NCBI GenBank assembly: GCA_021401465.1
Contig: JADDMT010000039.1
Span: 124,001 to 188,000 of the forward strand
Direction of reading: 5' to 3'
DNA from: Teratosphaeria epicoccoides
Taxonomy: Eukaryota > Ascomycota > Dothideomycetes > Mycosphaerellales > Teratosphaeriaceae
Length of the DNA: 64,000 nucleotides
Below the pieces are notes generated by a model, which searched no databases, was not told where the DNA came from, and saw only the letters and a program-made list of their open reading frames with translations. A program made the translations under genes and the position numbers. Position 1 is the first letter of the stretch; each line of letters opens with the position of its first letter. Of this stretch, positions 50,109 to 60,021 are shown one piece after another.

Positions 50109-52314
50109 TCATTCTCCCAGCGGCATGTGCTCAACAGCATCCACCAGCCCTCTGAAGTTGTCGGCCTGTAGCTCAGAATATTTCACTCTTTCTTGAGCCC
50201 AGTCCTGATGCAGCCTCGACACCCTGAACTGCGTTTCATTGAAGAAGACAATCTCATCGCGTACGCATTCCTTGATGAAGACACCACGAGCATGCTGGTT
50301 GACGATCGATTGCTTATCCTGAAGAGCTCGTCAGTTCACATGATGGCACCAGAAGCGCCACGAACACTTACATTGATGATGGACGTCTCCACCTTCTCAG
50401 CCTCACCTGGCTTCGCCAAATCGCCCTTCGCCTTGATCCCCTGCAACTTCTGTTCGTTCTGTTGGATTCTCTTCTCTAGCTGTGGTATTGTATCTTTTGA
50501 GTATCGATCCCGTCGGTCGAACATGTCGCGCATGCTGACCAGCCCATCCCGCATGGTCTTGAGATCTTCAAGCAGACCTTGGTCCCATGCTCTCGACTCG
50601 TCCTCCAGAAGCGACTGCGAGATGTTGAGATGCTTCGCTGTGCCTTTGATGCCTTCATTAAGCAGTGGTACATCATTGGTATCGATGGCGTACGTGTCGG
50701 CAGAAGCTTCGGTGACAGTACCCAACGTCATACTGAAACGACCGTACTCCCCGGCAATGGCGTTTTTGAGCTTGCAAAGTCTTTCTGTGATATTGCATAG
50801 ATTGATGTACAGGTCCGCAGAGCGTCGAACGCCAGAACGCACAGTCTCGAATGTTTCCTGTAGATTCTGCGGAAGACTGTCTTCAAGATTCGGCGGTAGA
50901 GCCTTGCCCGCGAATTCTTCTTGCACAGAAATCGTCGCTTGCTTACGCCAGACTGCAAGTTCCTACGACATGTCAGCAAATGATACTTCTGCTGCTCTGG
51001 GCAGGCGGGGCGTGCATCTACCGTTGGCACAGTCAAGAACATGATCACCAGCTGCTCTTCCCTGAGCACTGGATGGCGGACCAAGGCGTTGGCAAAGCGC
51101 GCAAGCCCTCTTCGACGCTTCTCGATGAACGACTGGTCTGCGGCTATATGGTTGCCATTGATTGCCACTCTCTTCGGCGGCAGCAGCGGCAGTTGTCGAA
51201 ACGGATACCGCTTGTGCAAGCAGTCCAACAGCCACACAAAGTCGCTATACCTCCTGATAACTTTGCTGTTTCGACGAATGCCGGTGACTTCGTAATTGCG
51301 ATGCTGGAACATGAACATGCCCTCCTTTTCTTCTAGCATGCTGACCGTGACCTCTTCTTCAGCGCCCCTCGAAGTGCTTATTCTAGGGACAGCAGGTCGC
51401 CTCAAAGCTTCCGTGCCACCTGCATCTCCATCGCTGCCGAAGCCACCATCTCCGCCAGCACCTCCTCCAGCACCATAGCCTTCCGAAGCCACTCCACCTC
51501 CATACGCAGTCGTGCCACCCCAACTTGTGCTTTCGGTAGTCTGCGCTGACTGACCATTACTGAATGTCCCTTCAATACCGCTCCCTGCGGAATCTCCTGC
51601 AAGCACACTGTTTGTAGTGAAGGTGCTTGTCGTTCTCTGTGCTCCGCCCCCATTGACATGGGCATGCCCTTTGTGCACTTGCGGACTTGCCCACGGATCT
51701 TGCTCGCCAAGATCCGCACCAAAGGACTGTTTGCTCATATCGCCATTCGATTGCGTAGGTGCAGTCTGTGCATCTGAGTCGGCCTGGATCGGTTGCGATG
51801 GTGGTGTTGCAGGCGCCTTCGGTGACTGCTGCTGAGGTAGGCGTGGCAGTGGGAGCCTCTTTCTGCGGTCGTCGACAGCATCCAGACTAAGCTCCTCGCC
51901 TTCTTGCGCCAGCCCAATCAATGCCAGCAGAACATTGAACTCGGCTCTGTGAAAAGTAATGCTCTGTCCGTTGCCCGACACAATGCTCCAGATCTTGTCC
52001 TGGTCACCCTGCGCAATGCCGCTGCCTTTCAGCAATCTGCTCATGTCTCCCTCGCTGACCTGTCCGCCTCTTTGTAATCCATCAAACGTATCGATGTACA
52101 AGTCTGGAACATCGGCATCAGCCAACAATGACTTCACCATACTCCCCCGTCCTGCATTCTTCTTGCTCGGCGTGAAACCCCATGGTGATTGCCCATCATC
52201 TGCTGCGTCTCCAAACATTGAGGATGAGTTCTTTGATTGCGGAGCGCTGTCCTCGTCAAAGAGGGAGGACTTGGGTCGCGAAAACGTTTCGTCCTCGTCA
52301 CCGAAGAGAGACAT
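50109..52314 (-). CDS. MVP1: Sorting nexin Mvp1 (PX-BAR), 3 exons
   Basis: Minus-strand exons 52314-51022, 50962-50372 and 50318-50109 give 697 residues. From MSLFGDEDETFSRPKSSLFD, an EH-like region (LYIDTFDGLQRGGQVSEGDM) is followed by a Gly/Ser-rich linker. A PX domain comes next (YEVTGIRRNSKVIRRYSDFV, LPLLPPKR, FIEKRRRGLARFANALVRHP). It continues across intron 1 (LTVPTELAVWRKQATISVQE) into a C-terminal BAR domain (ADLYINLCNITERLCKLKNA), ending DAVEHMPLGE. Mvp1 binds PI3P on endosomes and acts in retrograde sorting to the Golgi. Both introns are GT..AG and phase 0. The frame upstream of 52314 begins only with a non-ATG codon and is excluded. Confidence 0.94.
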
Positions 52315-52876
52315 GCTTGGATCGCGGTCTGCCCGAGGACCGACCTCACAAGATCCAATGAGCTTCGAAGCAATGAAGATAACAGAAATGCGCACTGATC
52401 AGCGGTTCATGGACTGCTCAAAGGGCTCCGCGTGAACTCGAGCTCAACACCACGCGGGTGTGATGTAGAGCACGAGCCACACCATCGCGTCACACTAGAT
52501 TCTGAAGCCGAGAAAATGATGAGGTCCTCGATCCATGTCATCCCCTTACACTCGACTCGAGCCCAGGAGTGATTATCACCGATTGTCCTTTGGCGACGGA
52601 CATGAGTGATGACTGCCAGATGGATCATCTTCGTGCGCCGATGTTCACACTACGTTGAGTATCTTCAGAGTCCGATTCCATGGCTTGAATAGCTAGCTCG
52701 ACTTGCCATCATTGTGCGTCGCATAATTCATGCCATTGCGGGCTGCAACACTGGAGTCATCTTGAATATATGTTAGACTACCTCATAGCCGCTGCCGTTT
52801 TCCGTCGGTCAGTCGTCAATCAGCACGAGCGTACGGCGGGCGTTGGAGAAGCACACGCCACTATCATTGGCGTTCA
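52315..52876. promoter_or_regulatory. Divergent promoter region of MVP1 and FEX
   Basis: About 560 bp between divergent starts. No clear known motif. If the fluoride exporter is inducible, the element should be here. Confidence 0.4.
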
Positions 52877-54712
52877 ATGGCATCCCGATTGCAGCCCGAC
52901 AGCACAGCGACAGAAGAGGAGGATCGATCTAGCTCATCAGAAAGTGCACTCCGGCGCTGGACTGATTTTGAGCAGCAGCGTGGAGACTTCGCGTCTCGTC
53001 AATCAGGCGGCTCAGACCCGCCACGGTCGTCCGCCTCTAGATTCCAGGGCAGAGACGCCAGTGCTGACAAGCTCGTTACTTATGAAGGCCTGGTGTCGCG
53101 AGACCATGACCGAGCCAATGCTCGTCAACACTCAAGAGCTCGCGTCGCGACTGCCGCAGGCGGCATAGGCTACGACGAGCCTGGAGATTATCAGAACCTG
53201 GGAGCGATCTCTGCAGATCAGCCCACATCTACCCCGAAAGATCCGTCGCGATCGGAGCGAGCGTTAAGAAAGGAGTCTTCGAGAATACGACCTAATAGAG
53301 CTCAAGGGCGAGGGAGTGGTCGACAGATAGGCGAGGGGCTCACAGAGACTGCTGCTGCACCACCAATTACAACCTCTTCCAACGAGCCTAATCCACTGTC
53401 AAGTGCTAAACAGCAAGAAGGTCTCGAGCCTGAGAGCGACGATGCGGAGCCCGAGTCCGCGCCGGCGCCGAATGTACGTCAAAGATTTCAAAGGAACTCA
53501 CACCAATACGATTCCAGAGCAACTGGAAAGCAGACAACACGGTCCGTCCCGAATTGGTTGACAGGACTGTACACGATCTCTTACCTGATCTTCTTCGCCA
53601 TTCTCGGCACGTTAGCACGTCTGGGAATGCAATGGCTCACCTTCTATCCTGGTGCTCCGATCGTGACGCCTGTCGTTTGGGCCAACTTTGCCGGATCCGT
53701 GTTCATGGGCTTCCTCGCCGAAGACCAGGGACTGTTCCACGAATACTTCATCACCAAGGATCCCGAAAGGCGTGAAAGCACGCAGACAGAGGCTGCCGAA
53801 CGGGAAGAGAGGAAGAAAGTCGAGAGCGCGAAGACGAAGAAGACGATCCCGCTTTACATAGGCCTCGCCACCGGCTTCTGTGGAAGCTTCACTTCCTTCT
53901 CCTCCTTCGCCAGGGACTTTTTCCTTGCGCTCTCAAACAACCTTCCGACACCAGTTGATCATCCTCGCTCAGCAGCATCGACCACTTTGATAGCCCTTCG
54001 AAACGGCGGCTATTCCTTCGAAGCCTGGGCCGCCGTCGTCTTCTTCACCCTCGCTCTTTCCCTTGGCGGCCTCATAGTAGGAGCCCACATCGCGCTGTTC
54101 GTTGGCCCATACACTCCCCGCGTTTCACAAACCATCACAGGTCGCTTGCTGGATCCCCTCATGATCTTCATGGGCTGGGGCTGCTGGCTTGGTGCGGTGT
54201 TCCTCTGCATCTGGCCGCCAGATCGACCATCAGGACCTGCCTCCCAGGGGAGCTGGAGCAATGAGACATGGCGTGGTGAAGTCCTGTTCGCTCTGGTATT
54301 TGCTCCCGTCGGATGTCTGCTTCGTTTCTACGCTTCTCTCTTGCTCAACCCAATCGTGTCGACCTTTCCACTGGGCACATTCGCGGTCAATATGTTCGGC
54401 ACCGCCATTGAGGGCATGTGCTACGACATCCAACATGTGGGCGTCGGCACTTTCGAGCGCGTGGGCGGAGGAAGGGTTGGATGTCAAGTCCTGCAAGGTG
54501 TGATGGATGGGTTTTGTGGTTGCCTAACAACAGTGTCAACGTGGGTGGCTGAGATCAATGGGTTGAGGCGAAGTCATGCGTGGCGGTATGCGTTTGCCAG
54601 CGTAGTCGGTGCGCTTTGTCTCATGGTGATCATCATGGGCAGCGTGCGCTGGACCGTGGGGCTTGAGAGTCCGGCTTGTAATACGGGCTACCCGAACAAG
54701 ATACATGGCTAA
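52877..54712 (+). CDS. FEX1: Fluoride exporter FEX (two fused CrcB/Fluc domains)
   Basis: A single exon of 611 residues; the ATG at 52877 follows TTCA. About 225 N-terminal residues are polar and probably disordered. Two homologous CrcB halves then follow. Half 1 starts near 226 (NWLTGLYTISYLIFFAILGT) with the pore Asn in WANFAGS (270) and the signature GFCGSFTSFSSF (333-344). Half 2 has VNMFGT (505-510) and GFCGCLTTVSTW (545-556). This is the eukaryotic FEX layout, where one polypeptide replaces the bacterial dual-topology dimer. FEX sits in the plasma membrane and lets F- leave the cell. It converges with the dehalogenase-like gene, 35 bp between stops. The yeast protein is only about 375 residues; the extra length is mainly the N-tail and the loop at 285-325. 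Confidence 0.95.
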   Translation: MASRLQPDSTATEEEDRSSSSESALRRWTDFEQQRGDFASRQSGGSDPPRSSASRFQGRDASADKLVTYEGLVSRDHDRANARQHSRARVATAAGGIGYDEPGDYQNLGAISADQPTSTPKDPSRSERALRKESSRIRPNRAQGRGSGRQIGEGLTETAAAPPITTSSNEPNPLSSAKQQEGLEPESDDAEPESAPAPNVRQRFQRNSHQYDSRATGKQTTRSVPNWLTGLYTISYLIFFAILGTLARLGMQWLTFYPGAPIVTPVVWANFAGSVFMGFLAEDQGLFHEYFITKDPERRESTQTEAAEREERKKVESAKTKKTIPLYIGLATGFCGSFTSFSSFARDFFLALSNNLPTPVDHPRSAASTTLIALRNGGYSFEAWAAVVFFTLALSLGGLIVGAHIALFVGPYTPRVSQTITGRLLDPLMIFMGWGCWLGAVFLCIWPPDRPSGPASQGSWSNETWRGEVLFALVFAPVGCLLRFYASLLLNPIVSTFPLGTFAVNMFGTAIEGMCYDIQHVGVGTFERVGGGRVGCQVLQGVMDGFCGCLTTVSTWVAEINGLRRSHAWRYAFASVVGALCLMVIIMGSVRWTVGLESPACNTGYPNKIHG

Positions 54713-54747
54713 TTGTGTAGATCATGATCATAATTCATTTTCGAAGC

Positions 54748-55734
54748 CTAGTACCCATACTTCTGCACCCAACCTTGGACTAATCTAGCCGTCTCCTCCG
54801 GGTTCTCTTCTGGGATATAATGGCCAATGCCCTCTTGCACACCGACAGTCTTCAAGTCCCCGTCCGCCCATCGTTTCCAGACGCTATCGACATCGTGAAC
54901 CTTGCCCAAGTTCGATGCACTGTAGATCACCAGTAGCGGAATCTTGACCTTCCGTCCAGCTTTCTGATCCTCTTCCTGCGCCTCGACATCCTCAAATGCT
55001 CCAGAATGGTAATCTGCGCAACTTCCAGAAATCGTCTCTGGCTTACTGAAGATACGCGAGTAATGATCGATGGCATCGTGAGACCTGAACTTTTCAATGG
55101 CAGCTGGGTTCGCGCCTTTGATCCGTTCCAAACCCTGCTTACACCACTCGTACCCGCCGAAGGCTTCGATCATTTGTGGTGCGGCAGGAGAGGCGAGAAA
55201 AGGCCAATGGAAGTAGCCGACCGCTGCTGCCGGGTTTGCGAACGCTCGCCATTGCTCACTTGTGGGCACGATGTCGAGAAAAACAGCAGCTTTGATGTTG
55301 TGAGACGGATTGGCGTCGACGAGGAGACGGTGGCCGACTCTCCCGCCGCGGTCGTGGCCGACCCAGATTACTGGTCTGTCTTTGCCGAAGACGGATTGGA
55401 GGGCTTCAACGAGGAGATTGCCAACAGTGCGTTTGTCTGACTTGGGTGGAAGGCTGCTGATGCCATAGCCGGGTAGTTCTGGGATGAAGAGAGAGTGATG
55501 ATCCTTGAGCAGAGGTGCTACATGGCGCCACCTGGCATTGATTGTAAGCGATGGCTTATTAAACGTGCGACGACAGGCTCACATGTAGGCCGATTGGGGA
55601 TAGCCGTGTACCAATGCCAGCACTGCACCTGTACCTGTGTCATGACTATAGCTCTGGACTGTCCGGCCAGACGAGACTTTGTGATTGTTTTTCTGGAGGA
55701 AAGGAACGATTGTGGTCAGTGTTGCGTCTGCCAT
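54748..55734 (-). CDS. Fluoroacetate/haloacetate dehalogenase-like alpha/beta hydrolase, 2 exons
   Basis: Minus-strand exons 55734-55583 and 55531-54748 give 311 residues, near the roughly 300 of bacterial fluoroacetate dehalogenases. The junction restores HGYPQSAYMWRHVAPLL. Key residues are all in family positions: nucleophile Asp111 in GHDRGGRVGHRL, with Arg112 and Arg115 placed to hold the substrate carboxylate; acid Asp137 in FLDIVPT; His159-Trp160 in YFHWPFLASP, the halide-pocket pair that marks defluorinating members; and base His288 in GIGHYIPEENPEETA. The third halide ligand, a Tyr in characterised enzymes, could be Tyr225, or is replaced by Phe230 in CADYHSGAF; this cannot be settled by eye. 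Predicted reaction: hydrolysis of a halo- (possibly fluoro-) acetate to glycolate plus halide. It has no signal peptide, so it is cytosolic. A related epoxide hydrolase activity is the main alternative. Confidence 0.8.
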
Positions 55735-56137
55735 ATTATCGTTGGAATTACGGATACGCGCACTTGGCTGGAAACATGATCATGATATACGGTGATCCTG
55801 GGCCCTCCATTACGCTAGAACAATTCTCCAACGGGAAGGCGCGCGCTTGGCGCGGCTCCACATCAACCAGTGCTTGACACGTGAGCCAAGCGTGGAGAAC
55901 CCTGACCGTCGTTCGCTAGGAGGTATAGCATCGTTCCTCACCGTCTCATTGACGCCATCCGCCAGTAGCCGGCCACAACATACGGTCTTCCAAGCTCTGT
56001 CATTGAGCTTCTATCCTTAGCGAGACAACATTGACTTGATACACGACCTTGTCGCCGCGCTACCCTATGTAAGCTCCGACCACGATCCCTTGCGCCGAGA
56101 GCGCTCATGATCGCTTGCGACAGGCGACATCTGGGCA
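55735..56137. promoter_or_regulatory. Shared promoter of the dehalogenase-like gene and palH, with three GCCAAG hexamers
   Basis: A 403-bp divergent region. It contains GCCAAG on the minus strand at 55763-55768 and 55846-55851, and on the plus strand at 55885-55890. GCCARG is the binding consensus of PacC, the regulator that acts downstream of PalH. Chance would give well under one such site in this length. No binding data exist here. Confidence 0.45.
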
Positions 56138-58453
56138 ATGTTTCAAGATGGCGGTCGTAAACCGCTCGCGAGGAGGCAACTATGGGAATTGCCGACCAAG
56201 ACGACCTCGACTGTCGCCTCCGAGTGTACACCCTTCGAGCTGCCCTCCAACGGGGTCCTGTCGATGGGCACTTCAGTAATAACACTTTCCACCAACGCCC
56301 TTTTCCAGCCACAATGCACGGGCACCTCCAACGCAGGAGTCTCGCTGGTCGACGGCTTCCAAGGTCCCTTCTATGCGAGTACCATCCCTCAGACCTATGT
56401 CATTGCCGCTGCAACGGTAATAGCCTGGATTCTGGTGGTGATGCTCATCATCACTCCACGAACAGCTTTCTTTGGCAGCTCTAGCGCTACGCCGACCTTT
56501 GGAAATGGGAGGGGCATTATTGGAGGTGCCCAGGGCGGCAATATGAATATGATTGGTGTGGGATCAAGACCATGGTTACAAAAGGTGGCAGCGCTTACCG
56601 TCGCTTTGAGTCTGACGATTGCGACTGCCGACACCTTCAGACATGCGCGAACACAATACTACAACGGTTATGCAAACGCAGATGCACTGAGGACGCTAGT
56701 GCTTGGGTCTCTCGAGATTCGTATCACCAGGGTAATATCAGACGTGTTTGTGTGGCTGGCGCAGGTACAGACATTGATCCGGCTGTTCCCGCGACACAAG
56801 GAAAAGGTGCTCATCAAGTGGATTGGCTTTGCACTTATCGTCTTTGATTCGACATTCTCCTGCCTCAATTCGTTCCTGATTGGTGGCGTTGGCAGGCCAG
56901 GATATTTCGTGGATGCAATTCCAGCCCTCTCGTACCTCTTCGAGTTGGCTCTCGGACTTCTGTACGCTGCTTGGGTTATCTACTATGCGCTCACCAAACG
57001 GCGATATGCTTTCTACCACAAGAAGATGCGCAATATCAGTTTGATAGCATTCCTGTCGTTGATCGCGATCTTGACACCAGTCGTCTTCTTCGTGACAGAC
57101 GTGTCGAATCAGGACGTGGCAGGATGGGGTGACTACTTTCGGTGGGTCGGCGCAGCTGCAGCAAGCGTCGTAGTCTGGGAATGGGTGGAGCGCATCGAAG
57201 CTTTGGAGCGAGATGAAAAAAAAGATGGAATCCTCGGACGCGAGATCTTCGACGGTGATGAAATGCTGGATGTCTCACCCAGCGAAGAATCAGTCTGGGT
57301 TGGCGGCAGGCGCAGACAGAGAGGTGGCGGAGATGATGGCGGTGGGGACGGCAGTGAGCTTGGTGGAGCCGAGCTTGGCCTAAGCAATCTGTTCGCACGA
57401 TTTAGGCGCAAAGCACCAGTTCAGCTCCAGCCGCACTTCCCACTTGGTGGTCGTGCGCACTCTTCAACCACCGGGACAAACGCAGAGACCTCACAGCCAC
57501 CCACAAATGGGGTCGGTGATGTGGCTTTGGCCAATTCATCCCCGCGTGGCATCAACTCGCAATCGTCTCAACAGCCTCTCCTAGCCGAACCATTGAGGCC
57601 AGCTCCTGTTGCTAGTCCAATCAATAGGGCTGAAAATACCAGTGCCGGCAGCACTATCTATGTTGTACGGTATGATGATGGGCCAAATGCGCCTCAGCCA
57701 GTTCGGCGACGGCATCTGCAAAATGCAGGCGGCAATCATGCTCGCAACAGGACAAAACCAGGTTCAGAGAACGGGAAGGGTGACAAGCAGGATGATGACG
57801 ATGAGGAAAGACCTAACCGCAACAGGAACCAAAGCAGGTGGTTGGGCGTGTCAAATGCATTCAAACGGAAACGCGTATCGCCGCCCGCTGAGGTGCAGCA
57901 AGCGAGAGAAGCGGCTGGTGTTGCGCGCACAGTGACGCCTGCACACAATTACTCGCTTTGGGATCTTAAAGGACGACTTGGCGTTTTGGCCGCCGAGACT
58001 GGCGATCTGGTACGCGACAGGAAAGATGCACGAAGAAGAAAGAGGCCGGACGGCGTAGATCTCCCAACGACGGTTATTCCCGCGCCGCAGAGAGGCGGCA
58101 ATCGCACCTGGAGCCCAGAGACACTCAAGCAGCAAACCTCTATGGCTGCGGCTGCACAACCAGAAGAACAGGCCAGCGCTGGTGCGCCACAACGTGGTCA
58201 CTCTGCGCTACGAGCCGAAGATCCGAGCCCGCTGGGCGCAGGTGGTGCTTACAGCGAATTTGGCGTCACGGCCTCGCCCACGCCGCCACAGCAACATTGG
58301 GGAGCACCACCTCGAGCCTCTGACATCAGTCCTGCTGACAAGAACAGTGGCGTCACGGTCGTGGTACCTGCACCTCGACGGCGGTCACCACAGGATCATG
58401 AGACGGCGTTCACCACTTCGACATTGTCGATTCACCAGCATGGGAATAGGTAA
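56138..58453 (+). CDS. palH: pH-response receptor PalH/Rim21
   Basis: A single exon of 771 residues. The N-terminal extracellular part has paired Cys (SECTPFELPSNGVL, PQCTGTS). Seven membrane helices follow, from IPQTYVIAAATVIAWILVVM to the last near residue 345. They include conserved segments DVFVWLAQVQTLIRLFPRHK and GWGDYFRWVGAAAASVVVWE, with WVERIEALERDEKKDGILGR just after TM7. The long cytosolic tail is low-complexity and ends with serine/proline motifs. PalH senses ambient alkaline pH at the plasma membrane, signals through the arrestin PalF and ESCRT components, and leads to PacC cleavage. ESCRT genes VPS4 and VPS2 are elsewhere in this window. The promoter is shared with the dehalogenase-like gene and contains PacC-type sites. 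Confidence 0.93.
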   Translation: MFQDGGRKPLARRQLWELPTKTTSTVASECTPFELPSNGVLSMGTSVITLSTNALFQPQCTGTSNAGVSLVDGFQGPFYASTIPQTYVIAAATVIAWILVVMLIITPRTAFFGSSSATPTFGNGRGIIGGAQGGNMNMIGVGSRPWLQKVAALTVALSLTIATADTFRHARTQYYNGYANADALRTLVLGSLEIRITRVISDVFVWLAQVQTLIRLFPRHKEKVLIKWIGFALIVFDSTFSCLNSFLIGGVGRPGYFVDAIPALSYLFELALGLLYAAWVIYYALTKRRYAFYHKKMRNISLIAFLSLIAILTPVVFFVTDVSNQDVAGWGDYFRWVGAAAASVVVWEWVERIEALERDEKKDGILGREIFDGDEMLDVSPSEESVWVGGRRRQRGGGDDGGGDGSELGGAELGLSNLFARFRRKAPVQLQPHFPLGGRAHSSTTGTNAETSQPPTNGVGDVALANSSPRGINSQSSQQPLLAEPLRPAPVASPINRAENTSAGSTIYVVRYDDGPNAPQPVRRRHLQNAGGNHARNRTKPGSENGKGDKQDDDDEERPNRNRNQSRWLGVSNAFKRKRVSPPAEVQQAREAAGVARTVTPAHNYSLWDLKGRLGVLAAETGDLVRDRKDARRRKRPDGVDLPTTVIPAPQRGGNRTWSPETLKQQTSMAAAAQPEEQASAGAPQRGHSALRAEDPSPLGAGGAYSEFGVTASPTPPQQHWGAPPRASDISPADKNSGVTVVVPAPRRRSPQDHETAFTTSTLSIHQHGNR

Positions 58454-60021
58454 TGTGGTTTTGGTAGCGTATATTGAGCGATATTTGATTTAGCGATGGC
58501 GCTGGCAGGCTTTGCTTCGCAATCTGGATTGAGCGGAATTTGGGTTCAATCTGTATATAGAGATACCCCACGGACTTTCAAGATGTAGGCGATAGAATTC
58601 TCCATCAAGGAATGTTGATGCAGTCATCTAAATTTGACCCATGCATATGCGTTGTGGTCTTTCTTGCTATGTCGTATCACTAACATGTGGATGGCGGATA
58701 GAACTGCCACAGCTGCTGAGCCTAAAATTCAAGTCACAGTTTTGCAGACCTTGAATCCAGCATCCATCACAAAACTTGAGACAAGGACTAGGAGTAAAGC
58801 CTCAACTTGATTCCGCACAGCTTAAGTCTACCAGGCTATCTGGCCTGGATTTAGCGTCTGCAAGACTGATATTCACGTGTGCTACCAATAATCACGGAGT
58901 ATCCCACGACCTCGACGCTCGTAGGCCGGGCGAGGATGGAGTGCCCAGCTAGCTGTTACCCATCGAGCTGCTGGGGACCTTAACTGCGCATTCACTGACT
59001 AAAGTCCAACGCTGGCTTTTGCTGAACCAGTCCATTCTTTGAGCGTCTCGACCGGAGATCCTGCTCTGCTTTCCAGATCTGCACATGCGGAACTTCATCA
59101 TTGCTCATGAGTAAGGCGAGATGAAAGTTACTGTTACCAATGAGGTTGCGCCGCTGATTAGCGGCCTCGCTGGCGCCGGCAACGCCCCTCGGCGCTCAAT
59201 AATGATCGACCAATCGCCGTGCTGCTGGAAAATAACGTGTGTCTTCGAATGTCACTGTCAAAGTTGAGCAGGCGAGCACGACCAGATAGAAGACACGGAG
59301 CCAGTAGAAAATGCTTCTTTGCTTAGCTCGTTCGCTCGCTGGTGCCGGCGACTTCCGCTAGCGTTCAGTAATGATATGTCAATGGGTTAGGGCTCAGCAC
59401 GCGAGTTTACGCAGCAACGGGGCTGCTGTCCGGGATCCGGTGCTGAGCACGTTTTTGAATGAGTACCAAAACGGTCTTCATTGGCGCGACCCAGTCGAAC
59501 GAATGATGATGCTGGATTTCGTGGTGCTATGGCTTAGGTTTCTATTCCCACGATTCGTCGGGCTGTAGCGTTGACTGGAGGCTCTGCCGGTTGCCAACAG
59601 CCATCGAGTAATGCAACGAAAGCCAAGCCGACCGTTGTGGCGATCTACTAGACGTTCAATTTTCTTTGCTCTGTGGCATCTGTGCGGACAAGTCAGCAGC
59701 TTCTCGAGCTACATTAGGAGATACTGTTGGGTCGAGCCATTTGCAATAATCAGTAAAGGTTTGCGTAAAATGTTTCATCCTCACTCTCCGCTCACGCGGA
59801 GGTAGGACAGCTCCAATATATAAGAGTATCATCATGATATCAAAAAGTGAGGGGGTTGATCAGACTTACCTGGTGGGCCCTAACATCTGTCCCTGCGCCT
59901 GGAAATTCTCGTTGGAGGTCAAAACCCGCAGCGAAGATGGCGACTGCAATGTACTGCGTGCAATCCTAATGAACATGAACACTGCTGCATACCAGGAGAA
60001 AGTGCGAGATGGCCGTGGCGC
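58454..60021. other. Long intergenic region with degenerate repeats
   Basis: About 1.57 kb. It has no supported gene. The small frame at 59371-59568 starts with an ATG but has no domain. Two related 42-bp stretches are at 59165-59206 and 59334-59375. Confidence 0.4.
59165..59375 (+). repeat. Pair of related 42-bp segments
   Basis: Positions 59165-59206 and 59334-59375 align without gaps with 31 of 42 bases identical; they share TCGCTGG, GCCGGC and TAATGAT blocks. They are spaced 169 bp apart. They may be relics of an old duplication or element. Confidence 0.4.

Noticed and set aside
50160..50185. tRNA-like GTAGCTCAG string
   Set aside because: No matching T-arm motif at the proper distance; the string lies in the MVP1 terminal exon. 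No tRNA was found anywhere in the window.
52315..52395. Upstream extension of MVP1
   Set aside because: It starts at a GTG; the first ATG is at 52314 and fits the family N-terminus.
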